A stretch of DNA of 64,000 nucleotides from Cupriavidus consociatus (GCF_017814975.1 NZ_JAGIQA010000020.1:62001-126000); one strand, 5' to 3'. Counted from the first letter of the stretch, positions 18,291 through 27,276 are shown. Notes: generated by a model from the sequence alone, not told the origin. Numbers and translations are program-made.

Positions 18291-18775
18291 GCGAATCCTC
18301 CTGCCAGGCTGGCGGCTTTCCGGAAGTTCATGGACGTGTCTCCTGCCGATTTACTTTTGATGTACGAGGAATCGTGCCGCCGTCAAGCAGTCGCGTCCAA
18401 TAGAAAGATGCGAGGTCTCCTATACAAATTCGGCATGGCGCTCGGGGCTTCAGCGCTCTGTGTCGCGGTTACCTTGGAGATGTGAAACCCTGAGCACCCA
18501 GAATGGCGCAAGGCGACCGGTGGTCCTTGCTGGTGGACCTGGCCGGATGGCCGGCGCTGACAGGGCTGACGCCTGACCGCGCAACGGCGTGACGTACTGC
18601 GAGCCTCGCGCGGTTTGCTTCTCCGCTGCGATGGTCGACGTGCGAACCGGACTGACTCGACATAGCTGTATCTCCCGGAATGGCAGCTCCAGGCGCCTGA
18701 TGATCACGCCTTAGTCGTGCCACCGCGGTAATAGGCGTAAGGTGTTGAAGGCTGTTCCATTTCCGATGTCCCTCA
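18291..18775. other. Intergenic, no gene recognised
   Basis: 485 bases between the ferredoxin start and the Bug gene stop. Overlapping open frames on the minus strand (about 18450-18720) have no family resemblance and no ribosome site. The stretch may hold a promoter for the ferredoxin-aldehyde dehydrogenase-P450 genes. Confidence 0.35.
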
Positions 18776-19744
18776 TCATTCCATTCGTATCTTGTTCTTG
18801 GTGATCAACCCTTGCCAGCGCTGCGCCTCCGCAGCCAATCTTTCGGCGTACTCCGTCGGCGTGTGGGGTGCTGGTGTCTCGATTCCGTAAGTCGCCATCC
18901 GGGTGCGATATGTCTCATCCGCCCAGCCTTTGGCTAACGCCGTGTGAAGTCGATGGATGATGTCGGGTGCGGCACCGCTCGGCGATGCAAGCCCCAAGTG
19001 CATGCTTGCGTCGAAAGCAGCGAAACCAGCCTCCGCAAACGTAGGCACATCCGGGAGTTGAGGAATCCGCCTTTCGTTGGCAATGGCAAGCACCCGCAGT
19101 TCCCCGGAGCGTATAAAGGGCAGATACGTATTGAGCGCGGCAAACGCCACCTCGGTGTCACGCCGGATTAACGATGTCGCCATCGGTGCGCCACCGGCAT
19201 ACGGTACGTGTACCATCTGCACGTCGTTCTGAGCCTTGAACATCTCGGCCGCTAAATGGTAGGCAGTGCCTGCGCCCGCGGAAGCATAATTCACCGCGCC
19301 TGGTCGCGCGCGCAGGTAGTTCACCAACCCTCGCACCGAACGCACCGGAAGTTTCGCATTGACAATAAGCCCCAGCGGAAACTTAGCGAGTACTCCAATT
19401 GGGAGCAAATCCTTCCGGGGGTCGTACGCGATGTCCTTGCGCAACAAGGCGGCCGTTGCCATGTTGAACTCAGTACCCATCAGCAGGGTATAGCCGTCAG
19501 GGTTGGCATGCGCGACGATATTGGCTGCCAGGGTCGAGGCACCACCCGGACGGTTATCCAGTACAAAAGGTTGCCCAAGGCTACGGGCCATGACCTCGCC
19601 CGCGCTCCGTGCAATGAAATCCGCAATCCCGCCAGCGGAAGTTGGAACAACAAGTTTAATCGGTCGGCTAGGATACAATTGTGTATTGGCGCGCGTAGCA
19701 AAAGCTGGGACGCATGCGGCAGCGATGAAAGTGCGGCGTTTAAT
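18776..19744 (-). CDS. Bug-family periplasmic binding protein, apparent ATT start codon
   Basis: A Bug/TctC receptor of about 322 residues. The canonical frame begins only at a TTG at 19678, giving a mature protein with no signal peptide. Reading on upstream in the same frame gives KRRTFIAAACVPAFATRANTQ, a complete signal peptide, preceded by ATT at 19744-19742 and by GGAGG at 19759-19755. The next codons upstream run to a stop at 19765-19763 with no ATG, GTG, TTG or CTG. So ATT is the only sensible start if the signal peptide is made. The body has YPSRPIKLVVPTSAGGIADF, DNRPGGAS and YASAGAGTAYHLAAEMF. It is divergent from a LysR gene. Confidence 0.85.
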   Translation of the reverse strand: MKRRTFIAAACVPAFATRANTQLYPSRPIKLVVPTSAGGIADFIARSAGEVMARSLGQPFVLDNRPGGASTLAANIVAHANPDGYTLLMGTEFNMATAALLRKDIAYDPRKDLLPIGVLAKFPLGLIVNAKLPVRSVRGLVNYLRARPGAVNYASAGAGTAYHLAAEMFKAQNDVQMVHVPYAGGAPMATSLIRRDTEVAFAALNTYLPFIRSGELRVLAIANERRIPQLPDVPTFAEAGFAAFDASMHLGLASPSGAAPDIIHRLHTALAKGWADETYRTRMATYGIETPAPHTPTEYAERLAAEAQRWQGLITKNKIRME

Positions 19745-19874
19745 TAAAGGGGTGCCTCCAATTTAGTATTCAAATGTTCTGCTTCAGGTCGCAAGTTGCG
19801 GCGGCGATACCGCACCGGAGCTGGTAAAATCGGCGCCATGCGCCCGGCAGAGCTTCGAGGCAAGGAGACCTGAG

Positions 19875-20813
19875 TTGGACATCAAACAGCTGCGTGCCTT
19901 CCTGGCAATCGCCGACACCGGTAGCATTACGCGTGCGTCTGAAACGCTGCACCTGGCACAGCCCGCACTCTCCCGTCAGCTGCGGATGCTGGAAGAGGAT
20001 TTGGGAACTCCGCTGTTCGAACGCACGCCGCGCGGCATGGAACTGACGGACGCCGGGAGCCGACTCATCGAACGCGCCCGGCGTGCCTTGCGCGAAATTG
20101 ACGGTGCCCGCACAGAAATCGTGGTCGCAAGCCCAGGCGCTGTCCGTGGCACGGTGGATCTCGGTCTTCTCACCAGCCAGAGCGAATTGATCGCAGCCCC
20201 TCTGGTGGCAGCGCTGCGAGCCAGCCATCCGGAACTGATGTTGCGCATCTACACTGGCTATTCTGACCGATTGCGGGAGTGGCTGGAAAATGGCGAGGTG
20301 GGACTTGCCATGCTCACGGATTACAAGACGTCCAGCCAGCTCGACATGCAACCGTTGTTTGTCGAACAGCTCTGTTTGGTCGGAGGCCCTCGCTCGGAAG
20401 ACCTCGGCAAGGCTCCGATTGGTTTGCAGTGCCTCGTAACCCTGCCACTGATCCTGCCGGTCTTCTACCGTGGCTTGCGCTTGATACTTGACCACGCTAG
20501 CGAAGCCCGGGGCATCAAGCTTAATGTCGTCGCGGAGACGAATGACACCCGCGTTCAGAAAGCCATGGCGGAGCAGGGGCTCGGATTTGCGGTGTTGCCG
20601 ATGAGTAGCGTCGCATCTGCAGTTGACAGCGGAAGCCTGAAAGCTACACCGATCGCGGGCGAAGAATTGCAGCGCCGCACTGGACTTGCCGTGTCGATGA
20701 TGCGGCGCAACTCCTTGGCTGTACGCGCGGTAGCAAACGAACTGACCGCGCTCACCCAAGCCATGATTCAAGATGGCCGCTGGCCTGGCGCAACCTGGCT
20801 GGGCAGGAGTTGA
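19875..20813 (+). CDS. LysR-family transcriptional regulator
   Basis: A 312-residue LysR regulator: N-terminal helix-turn-helix (MDIKQLRAFLAIADTGSITR, then TLHLAQPALSRQLRMLE) and a substrate-binding domain resembling the CbbR/BenM group. It begins at TTG 19875 with AAGGAGACC just upstream. It is divergent from the Bug gene at 18776-19744, the standard arrangement for a LysR protein that controls its neighbour in response to a pathway metabolite. The 130-base gap contains TGCGG (19797-19801) and CCGCA (19810-19814), a possible weak inverted-repeat site. Target assignment to the Bug/ferredoxin/P450 genes is inference. Confidence 0.93.
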   Translation: MDIKQLRAFLAIADTGSITRASETLHLAQPALSRQLRMLEEDLGTPLFERTPRGMELTDAGSRLIERARRALREIDGARTEIVVASPGAVRGTVDLGLLTSQSELIAAPLVAALRASHPELMLRIYTGYSDRLREWLENGEVGLAMLTDYKTSSQLDMQPLFVEQLCLVGGPRSEDLGKAPIGLQCLVTLPLILPVFYRGLRLILDHASEARGIKLNVVAETNDTRVQKAMAEQGLGFAVLPMSSVASAVDSGSLKATPIAGEELQRRTGLAVSMMRRNSLAVRAVANELTALTQAMIQDGRWPGATWLGRS

Positions 20814-21360
20814 GCGCCATCTCTGCGCCCCGCTTTCTTGAATACGCATTCGATCACAATAGGCCGCAGGCTCTACGACCTCACTCGATGCGCATCCAAC
20901 AACACTTTGCAGCACTTCTGGCTGTACGAACTGGAACGAAAGGTCTTTAGTGAGCGATCCGTCGGGAGAGTTGCCAAGAGCATCCTGCCAAGCAGTGCCC
21001 TGCCATTGAGACGGGGTGAGCCCGTCGCGTACGGGCGCGCTCGTGACACCAGAAGCAGCTAACCTCTTAGTAAGTGCCTTGCTAGTCCGTCCTCCGGTCC
21101 AGCGCATCAGTTGCTCCCGAATTCGATGAGAACCCGCCAACAATCAAGGTTCGCGTTGCCAGTTGTGTATGACCTACGCTCGCGGCGGTTTAGCCGCCCT
21201 TACTAAAGCAATCCTGCGGCGGAAGCCGGTTCCGCGTTGCATTGAGCACCCAAGTCTACCAAATGAAGCGCTATCCATACCGGAGGCCCATCGATTAACG
21301 CAGTCAAAGGTTCCACGCATCAACGCTCGACGCTCACCGGCAGGCGGCGCCGAAATTGCG
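20814..21360. other. Intergenic region with a possible gene remnant
   Basis: About 550 bases between the LysR stop and the racemase stop; the two genes converge here. A minus-strand fragment near 20900-21143 may be a decayed CoA-transferase end (separate entry). Nothing else was recognised. Confidence 0.35.
20900..21143 (-). pseudogene. Possible CaiB/BaiF CoA-transferase C-terminal remnant
   Basis: The minus-strand frame reads IREQLMRWTGGRTSKALT, then KRLAASGVTSAPVRD. This resembles the C-terminal region of CaiB-type CoA-transferases (W....T...L...L..AGVP..PVR). No N-terminal part exists upstream, and the downstream sequence loses resemblance and runs antisense through the LysR gene. It could be a leftover of a racemase or CoA-transferase duplicate next to the intact gene at 21361. 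The match is short and judged by eye. Confidence 0.3.
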
Positions 21361-22506
21361 CTATGCAACAACCCCTTCCGCGCGGAGAGTCTGGATTCGC
21401 TCTGCGTCCAATCCGAGGCTAGCAAGAACCTCATCCGACTGCGCACCCTGCGGGGTGGGCTTCCCTGGAATAGCAGCGGGGGTGCGCAAGAAACGCGGGG
21501 CAGCGGCAGGCTGGATCAAGCCATCAGAGTTGATGAAACTCTGTCGCTCAATATGGTGCGGGTGGGCAGGGGCCTCGCGCATGTCCAGCACAGGGCTAAC
21601 GCATGCGTCCTCGTGGGCGAAGGCTTGGACCCATTCGTCCCGCGTACGCTGAAGGAATACTTCGCCCAGTTTTCCTTTAAGGTGAGGCCAGCGCGCAGTG
21701 TCCCACTGCGCCTCGAACTCTTGATCGGTCGAGAGCCCACACACGGCGAGCAGCTTTGCGTAGAACTGCGGCTCAATTGAGCCAACAGCGATGAAACGCC
21801 CGTCCGCGCAACGATAGACGCCGTAAAAGGGAGCACTCCCATCAAGAAAGTTGACTCCGCGATGCTGGGGATCCCAGCGGTCCATGGCCACGTATCCGTA
21901 GAGCATGGCCATCAGCAGAGCGCTCCCGTCGCTCATGGCCGCATCGACTACCTGACCACGGCCGCTGCGAATTGCCTCCCAAACGGCGCAGATCAGCCCA
22001 AACGCCAGCATCATCCCACCTCCACCGAAGTCCGAGACCAGGTTCAGTGGCGGTGTGGGGGGACGGTCTGCATCGCCAAGCGCATGCAAAGCTCCCGAGA
22101 GCGCGAGGTAGTTGATGTCATGACCCGCTGCTTGAGCCAGGGGGCCGCTCTGACCCCAGCCGCTCATCCGCCCATACACAAGCTTTGGCTGTCGTGCAAG
22201 GCAGATGTCGGGACCGAGCCCCAAACGCTCCATCACCCCGGGACGGAATCCTTCGATCAGCACATCACTGCGCTCGACCAATTGCAGCACGATATCCACA
22301 GCGCCGGGACGCTTCAAGTCCAGCGCGATGGACTTCCTGCCTCGCTGCAGCACATCGGCATCGCCCGAACTGGCGCGGTGCTTTTCGCCTTTGCGATCGA
22401 CGCGCACGACCTCAGCACCCATGTCAGCCAAGAGCATCCCGCAGAACGGCGCGGGCCCGATGGCGGCGATCTCGACAACTTTCAATCCGTGAAGCGGACC
22501 TGGCAT
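21361..22506 (-). CDS. Alpha-methylacyl-CoA racemase (CaiB/BaiF CoA-transferase fold)
   Basis: A 381-residue CaiB-fold enzyme. The segment GRMSGWGQSGPLAQAAGHD followed by INYLALSGALHALG is typical of alpha-methylacyl-CoA racemase rather than of the transferases. The residues matching the racemase catalytic set are present: H129 in GHDINY, D159 in DFGGGG and E245 in GSIEPQFY. It would invert the 2-methyl centre of branched acyl-CoAs so that stereospecific beta-oxidation can proceed. GGGGAGGG precedes ATG 22506. It follows a Bug gene by 16 bases in an operon with an aldehyde dehydrogenase. Confidence 0.88.
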   Translation of the reverse strand: MPGPLHGLKVVEIAAIGPAPFCGMLLADMGAEVVRVDRKGEKHRASSGDADVLQRGRKSIALDLKRPGAVDIVLQLVERSDVLIEGFRPGVMERLGLGPDICLARQPKLVYGRMSGWGQSGPLAQAAGHDINYLALSGALHALGDADRPPTPPLNLVSDFGGGGMMLAFGLICAVWEAIRSGRGQVVDAAMSDGSALLMAMLYGYVAMDRWDPQHRGVNFLDGSAPFYGVYRCADGRFIAVGSIEPQFYAKLLAVCGLSTDQEFEAQWDTARWPHLKGKLGEVFLQRTRDEWVQAFAHEDACVSPVLDMREAPAHPHHIERQSFINSDGLIQPAAAPRFLRTPAAIPGKPTPQGAQSDEVLASLGLDAERIQTLRAEGVVA

Positions 22507-22522
22507 TCGTCCCTCCCCTAAC

Positions 22523-23491
22523 TCATTCAGGTTTGATGCCGGCCTGCCGGATTACTGCGGCCCACTTCTTGGTCTCGGCCGCCTGAAATGCGGCCAACTC
22601 CGTCGGCGAATTCAGCGCAACTTCCGCACCGATGGCGCTTAGACGAGTTCGGATTTCAGGACCATCAAATTCCTTGGTCAGTGCTTCATGCACCTTGGAC
22701 ACGATAGCCTGTGGCGTACCTGCGGGTGCATAGAGCGCGAACCAGGTGTAGGCTTCGAATCCAGGAACACCGCTCTCTGCCAGGGTCGGAACTTTCGGCA
22801 GCAGCTCGGTACGGGTCGCGCTCGTGGTCGCCAAAACCTTCAATTTTCCGGCGCGGATGTGCGGGATTACTTGCGGGCCCAGCTCGATCATCATGTCGAC
22901 CTGATGCCCAAGCAAATCGCTGATTGCTGGCGCACTGCCACGGTACGTCACTGGCAAAATGGACAGGTTGGCTATGCTCTTCAGCAACTCCATGTTGGTA
23001 TGCTGTGACAAGCCATTGCCGGTTGATGCGTACGTGAAGCGTCCGGGCTTCGAACGGACCAAGGCGAGAAACTCGGTGACTGTCGACACGGGCACATTGG
23101 CATTGACCACGAGGTAACTTGGCATCTGCGCCAGCCTTGCGATCGGAACGAAGTCCTTTACAGGGTCGAATGGAACCCTTTGCAGCAGGCTCGCGCTGAC
23201 CGAGAATGGGCCGGTCGATCCGATCACCAGCGTGTAGCCGTCCGCTGGTGACTTGGCAGCTGCGCTCACACCTATAAGGCCGCCTGCACCGGATTTGTTC
23301 TCGACCACCACGGCTTGGCCGAAAGTCTTTTGAAGTGCCTCTGCCACGGTGCGAGCCATCATGTCGACGGCTCCGCCTGGCGGCTGCGGCGCAATGATTT
23401 TGATCGGCCGGACCGGATACGGGTCAGCAGCTAAAGCAAACGGGCCGCACGCCAAAAGGGCCGCGGCAACCATCAAGTGCCTGCGTTTCAT
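22523..23491 (-). CDS. Bug-family periplasmic binding protein
   Basis: A 322-residue Bug/TctC receptor with a clear signal peptide (MKRRHLMVAAALLACGPFAL, cleavage near AADP) and the family segments YPVRPIKIIAPQPPGGAVDM, VENKSGAGG, YASTGNGLSQHTNMELL and VTYRGSAPAISDLL. AGGAGAC precedes ATG 23491. It lies between an aldehyde dehydrogenase (42 bases) and the racemase (16 bases), all on one strand. This context suggests a ligand related to a methyl-branched acid, but that is inference. No membrane permease genes are nearby. Confidence 0.93.
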   Translation of the reverse strand: MKRRHLMVAAALLACGPFALAADPYPVRPIKIIAPQPPGGAVDMMARTVAEALQKTFGQAVVVENKSGAGGLIGVSAAAKSPADGYTLVIGSTGPFSVSASLLQRVPFDPVKDFVPIARLAQMPSYLVVNANVPVSTVTEFLALVRSKPGRFTYASTGNGLSQHTNMELLKSIANLSILPVTYRGSAPAISDLLGHQVDMMIELGPQVIPHIRAGKLKVLATTSATRTELLPKVPTLAESGVPGFEAYTWFALYAPAGTPQAIVSKVHEALTKEFDGPEIRTRLSAIGAEVALNSPTELAAFQAAETKKWAAVIRQAGIKPE

Positions 23492-23532
23492 GGTATGTCT
23501 CCTGTCTTTGTTTTATTTTTGTTGTTAGGTCA

Positions 23533-25023
23533 TCATGAGACGCCACCGAAGCACATGTACTTTGTCTCAAGATAGTCATCGATGCCGTACTTCGATCCTT
23601 CGCGACCGATCCCCGATTCCTTGACACCACCGAAGGGGGCTAGTTCAGTCGAGATGGAGCTTTCGTTGACGCCGACGATCCCCACCTCTAGCGCCTCCGC
23701 CACACGCCAGCAGCGCGCGACATCCCGGCTGTAGAAGTAGCCGGCGAGGCCATAGGGGGAATCGTTCGCACGAGCCACGACGTCTGCCTCCGAACCGAAG
23801 CGCTCCAGTACAGCCACGGGGCCGAAGATCTCTTCCGAGCAGATCGTCGCGTCGCTCGGCACGTTGGCCAGTACCGTCGGCTGGTAGAACCATCCGCCAC
23901 GGTCGTGCACCGAGGCGCCCTCGAGTGCATCGGCACCTCGTGCCAGGGCGTCGTTGACCAAGCGATTGACCTTGAGGAATGCGGCCTCGTTGATGAGAGG
24001 ACCCTGTTGGCTCCCGTCCGCCAATGGATCGCCGACTGCGAGTGAGCGTACTGCCTCGACAAGCCGCTTACTGAACGCATCGAAGATGCCGTCCTGGATC
24101 AGGATTCGGTTCGCACTAATGCAGGTCTGGCCGGTGTTGCGGAACTTGCAGGCCATCAGGCCGGCAATTGCTGCGTCGAGATCGGCATCGTCAAACACAA
24201 TGAACGCCGCGTTCCCACCCAATTCGAGCGATACGCGCTTCACGGTACCTGCGCATTGCGCCATCAGCATCTTGCCTACGCGGGTCGAGCCGGTGAACGA
24301 AAGCTTACGTACAAGCGGATCGGACGTGAAAACGCCGCCTACGGATGCCGGCTGAGCAGTAGTCACGATATTGAACACCCCTGGCGGCACCCCTGCACGC
24401 ATCGCCAACTCGCCCAGTGCCAATGCCGACAGCGGCGTGTCTTCCGCAGGCTTGAGCACCACGGTGCAGCCTGCCGCCAGAGCCGGGCCCACCTTGCGCG
24501 TGATCATTGCGCTGGGGAAGTTCCAAGGCGTGATCAACGCCGCCACCCCCACGGGTTGCTTGACAACCACAATGCGCTTGTCCTTAGCGTGCGGCGGGAT
24601 TACGTCTCCGTAGACACGCTTTCCTTCCTCGGCGAACCACTCGACGAATCCGGCACCGTAGACCACTTCGCCCACACTTTCCGCGAGCGGCTTTCCTTGC
24701 TCAGCGGCCAGGATAAGCCCCAGGTCATCGCGGTGCTGCAAGATCAGGTCGTGCCAACGGCGAAGCACGCTTGCGCGCGCCTTGGATGTCAGCTCAGCCC
24801 ATTCCTTGCCCGCGTCGTGCGCTGCCTGCACGGCGCGACGCGCATCCTCCTCCGACGAGGCCGGCACTTTCGCCAGAACTTGCTGACTGGAAGGATTCAG
24901 GACCGCATGTTCGCCGCCGTCAGATGCCAGACACCACTCGCCCCCGATAAGATTGCGGGTACGCAGCAAGGTCGTGTCGCGCAAGCGATCCCACGGTGCT
25001 GAAATAATTTTGCTCGCTTCCAT
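23533..25023 (-). CDS. NAD(P)-dependent aldehyde dehydrogenase, succinate-semialdehyde dehydrogenase-like
   Basis: A 496-residue aldehyde dehydrogenase of the GabD-like group: ITPWNFPSAMITRKVGPALA, FTGSTRVGK, VSLELGGNAAFIVFDDAD with the catalytic Glu, and GQTCISANRI with the catalytic Cys. ATG 25023 (MEASKIISAPW) with TTTGGAG upstream is preferred over an ATG 34 codons earlier. The C-terminus GREGSKYGIDDYLETKYMC is typical of the group. It is first in an operon with a Bug protein and the racemase, and divergent from a TetR gene. Its promoter region holds a likely repressor site. It may act on a pathway aldehyde rather than on succinate semialdehyde. Confidence 0.9.
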   Translation of the reverse strand: MEASKIISAPWDRLRDTTLLRTRNLIGGEWCLASDGGEHAVLNPSSQQVLAKVPASSEEDARRAVQAAHDAGKEWAELTSKARASVLRRWHDLILQHRDDLGLILAAEQGKPLAESVGEVVYGAGFVEWFAEEGKRVYGDVIPPHAKDKRIVVVKQPVGVAALITPWNFPSAMITRKVGPALAAGCTVVLKPAEDTPLSALALGELAMRAGVPPGVFNIVTTAQPASVGGVFTSDPLVRKLSFTGSTRVGKMLMAQCAGTVKRVSLELGGNAAFIVFDDADLDAAIAGLMACKFRNTGQTCISANRILIQDGIFDAFSKRLVEAVRSLAVGDPLADGSQQGPLINEAAFLKVNRLVNDALARGADALEGASVHDRGGWFYQPTVLANVPSDATICSEEIFGPVAVLERFGSEADVVARANDSPYGLAGYFYSRDVARCWRVAEALEVGIVGVNESSISTELAPFGGVKESGIGREGSKYGIDDYLETKYMCFGGVS

Positions 25024-25072
25024 CTCCAAACGGGGCTCCTTACACCGGGTACCTTTGACTAATCGTGAACCG

Positions 25073-25100
25073 ATTCTATATTGCACCATCGTGCGAACAA
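25073..25100 (-). promoter_or_regulatory. Promoter of the aldehyde dehydrogenase operon with overlapping TetR-type operator
   Basis: On the minus strand TTGTTC (25100-25095) and TAGAAT (25078-25073) are spaced by 16 bases, a reasonable sigma-70 promoter 50 bases from the aldehyde dehydrogenase start. The spacer and -35 region are covered by TCGCACGATGGTGCAA (25096-25081), an imperfect palindrome. It matches 15 of 16 bases at 31430-31445. Likely the binding site of the TetR regulator encoded divergently at 25351. Confidence 0.55.
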
Positions 25101-25350
25101 GTGATGATTCTTCACGCTGTATCACATCAGGTCACACCCACTACCGAAGTCGGTGGCCGTCTTATATCGGCCCCCGTCACAATGTAGGCATTGCCACTGC
25201 CCGACTCCTGACGGGACCATGCCGCCCAGACCTTTTCTTAGTCGAACCACTCCTGTTTCGGCAGGCGCCCCCGAAAGAGCTGCAAATCTCAAGCCGCCAA
25301 AAGCTTTTCCCCGGGGAACGGGAATCCAACCACAGCGCGACGGCGTACGC

Positions 25351-25917
25351 ATGGGCCAGCAGCGCACCCGCAAGTACGTACTTGGCATCGTCTATGAACT
25401 CATCTCGGTCGACGGCATTGAGAACCTCAGCATGCGAAAGGTCGCACAGGCTGCGGGCATGAGCACCGGGACGATCAACTACCACTTTGGCAATAAGCAA
25501 CGCCTACTGATCGCAGCTCTGGAGTCGGCATATGAGTTGCCCGAGGACTGGGAGGTCTATTCCGGTTCTCCCATCAAGCAGCTGCACAGGCTGCTCAGCG
25601 GCTACATTTGTCGCTCACCAAGGGATCGCTTCTGGCGCTTCTGGATCAACTATCTGGCCACTAGCACGCGAGACCTTGAGTTGCTGTCTCATCAATCCGA
25701 CCGATACAGACGACAGCAGCGCTTCTGGGCTCGACTGATCGCAGATGGCATGGCGGTTGGTGAGTTTCGCAAAGACGTCGATCCGCAGCGCAAAGCGGAA
25801 GAGTTGCTCATACTGGCTCACGGCCTCCTGGTTCGCCAGTTGGCCGGACCGGAGGAGGGAAGCCGCGACATCGCGCAAGACCTATTGATGTCGCACCTTG
25901 CCTCAATGAGGGCTTGA
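25351..25917 (+). CDS. TetR-family transcriptional regulator
   Basis: A TetR regulator of about 188 residues starting MGQQRTRKYVLGIVYELI. The helix-turn-helix is SMRKVAQAAGMSTGTINYHF, followed by GNKQRLL, and the C-terminal domain is all-helical and ligand-binding (ELLILAHGLLVRQLAG). The open frame extends 66 codons further upstream, but that part lacks resemblance. ATG 25351 has no strong ribosome site, so the start is tentative. It is divergent from the aldehyde dehydrogenase-Bug-racemase operon. The palindrome shared with the 31.4-kb promoter suggests it also represses the crotonase-aldolase operon, perhaps sensing an acyl-CoA. Confidence 0.88.
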   Translation: MGQQRTRKYVLGIVYELISVDGIENLSMRKVAQAAGMSTGTINYHFGNKQRLLIAALESAYELPEDWEVYSGSPIKQLHRLLSGYICRSPRDRFWRFWINYLATSTRDLELLSHQSDRYRRQQRFWARLIADGMAVGEFRKDVDPQRKAEELLILAHGLLVRQLAGPEEGSRDIAQDLLMSHLASMRA

Positions 25918-26121
25918 TGCGCTCCGGCCGAGAGGGACGCTTCCCCACTACACTGGGTCGCATATCGGCAGACATGTGCTTTCAATGAACTTCGCGCAGC
26001 CAGATGTGGGCCAGCGAGAGCGAGACGAAGGATCAGTTGGCGGTGATGTGCGACGTAAGTCGCAGATCGGACGCGTGAGCGCCGCCGAAGGTCGGCAGCA
26101 GCTCAGCGTGGTTTCGACGCG

Positions 26122-27276
26122 TCAGCGCAGCAGCCTGCGGGCGATGATCTCTTTCATGATTTCATTGGAGCCGCCGTAGATTGGACCCACGCGCGCGTTC
26201 GCATACAACCTGGCGATCGGGTACTCCATAATGAATCCGTTGCCTCCATGCAATTGCAGGCACTCATAGACGACCCGGTTGCATCGTTCCGTGGCCCACC
26301 ACTTGGCCATGGCGGCATCCTCGTTGGATAGCTGCCCTTGCATGCAGCGCACTATGCAGTTGTCGACGTACACGCGTGCCAACTGCGCTTGGGTCTGACA
26401 CTCTGCTAGCTTGAAGCGTGTGTTCTGCATCTCCGAAAGCTGCTGACCGAACACTTTGCGCTGCTTGACGTAATCGACGGTCATCGCAACGGCCCTCTCC
26501 ATTTGGGCGACTGCGTTCATCGCAATGTACAGGCGTTCGGCTGGCAATTGAGCCATCAGTTGCGGAAAGCCCTGCCCTTCCTCTGATCCAAGTAAGTTCT
26601 CCACCGGCACCCGTACGTCATCAAAAAACAGCTCTGCCGTATCGGAGCCCTTGTTTCCCAGCTTTTCCAGCACCTTGCCGCGGCGGAACCCCGGCAAATC
26701 GCGTGTCTCTACCACAATGATGGAGGTTCCTCGCGAGCCCTTAGCCGACAGGTCAGTCTTCGCAACCACAAACACCAGGTCGGCGTGATAGCCGTTGGTG
26801 ATGAAGGTCTTGGCGCCGTTGATCACGTACTCATCACCCTCACGCACTGCACGCGTCCTGATTGCCTGAAGATCAGACCCGGCATCCGGCTCCGACATCG
26901 CGATCGCCGCAACCATTTCCCCCGTCGCCATCTTCGGCAACCAGCGCTTCTTCTGCGCTTCGCTGCCGTAGTGAAGCAGGTAGTGCGCTACGATGCCACT
27001 GTGCACGGTATTGGAGAAGCTCCCGATGAGGGCCCGCGCTTGCTCGCTGAAGATCACGATGTCGTGCGCGAGCGTGCCGCCTCCACCTCCGTATTCCTCT
27101 GGAATACTCGCGCATAGAAGGCCAACAGCACCGGCCTCCTTCCAGGCTTCTCGCTCCATCAGCAGGTCCGCCGCCCACTGCGGTTCACGGGGCACAAAGC
27201 GTTCTTCGAAGAAGCGCCGTGCTGCTTCCTGCAGCATCTCCAACTCAGAATCCATCCACGGCGAAACGTATTGCAT
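26122..27276 (-). CDS. Acyl-CoA dehydrogenase
   Basis: A 384-residue flavin acyl-CoA dehydrogenase: SIPEEYGGGGG, AIAMSEPDAGSDLQAIRTRA, INGAKTFITNGYHAD, ELFFDDVRVP, QLHGGNGF and the C-terminal YGGSNEIMKEIIARRLL. The usual catalytic Glu position near the C-terminus is Gly (YGGSNE), as in isovaleryl- and long-chain-type enzymes. The base is then probably the Glu of LPAERLYIA in helix G. That class often acts on branched or long acyl-CoAs, in line with the racemase nearby. GAGGATA precedes ATG 27276; a start six codons earlier would overlap the ligase. It is last in its operon. Confidence 0.93.
   Translation of the reverse strand: MQYVSPWMDSELEMLQEAARRFFEERFVPREPQWAADLLMEREAWKEAGAVGLLCASIPEEYGGGGGTLAHDIVIFSEQARALIGSFSNTVHSGIVAHYLLHYGSEAQKKRWLPKMATGEMVAAIAMSEPDAGSDLQAIRTRAVREGDEYVINGAKTFITNGYHADLVFVVAKTDLSAKGSRGTSIIVVETRDLPGFRRGKVLEKLGNKGSDTAELFFDDVRVPVENLLGSEEGQGFPQLMAQLPAERLYIAMNAVAQMERAVAMTVDYVKQRKVFGQQLSEMQNTRFKLAECQTQAQLARVYVDNCIVRCMQGQLSNEDAAMAKWWATERCNRVVYECLQLHGGNGFIMEYPIARLYANARVGPIYGGSNEIMKEIIARRLLR

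Noticed and set aside
19770..21143. A 457-codon open frame on the minus strand opposite the LysR gene
   Set aside because: It is mostly the antisense of a clear LysR gene with a good start and ribosome site; only its first part (20900-21143) shows any family-like sequence.
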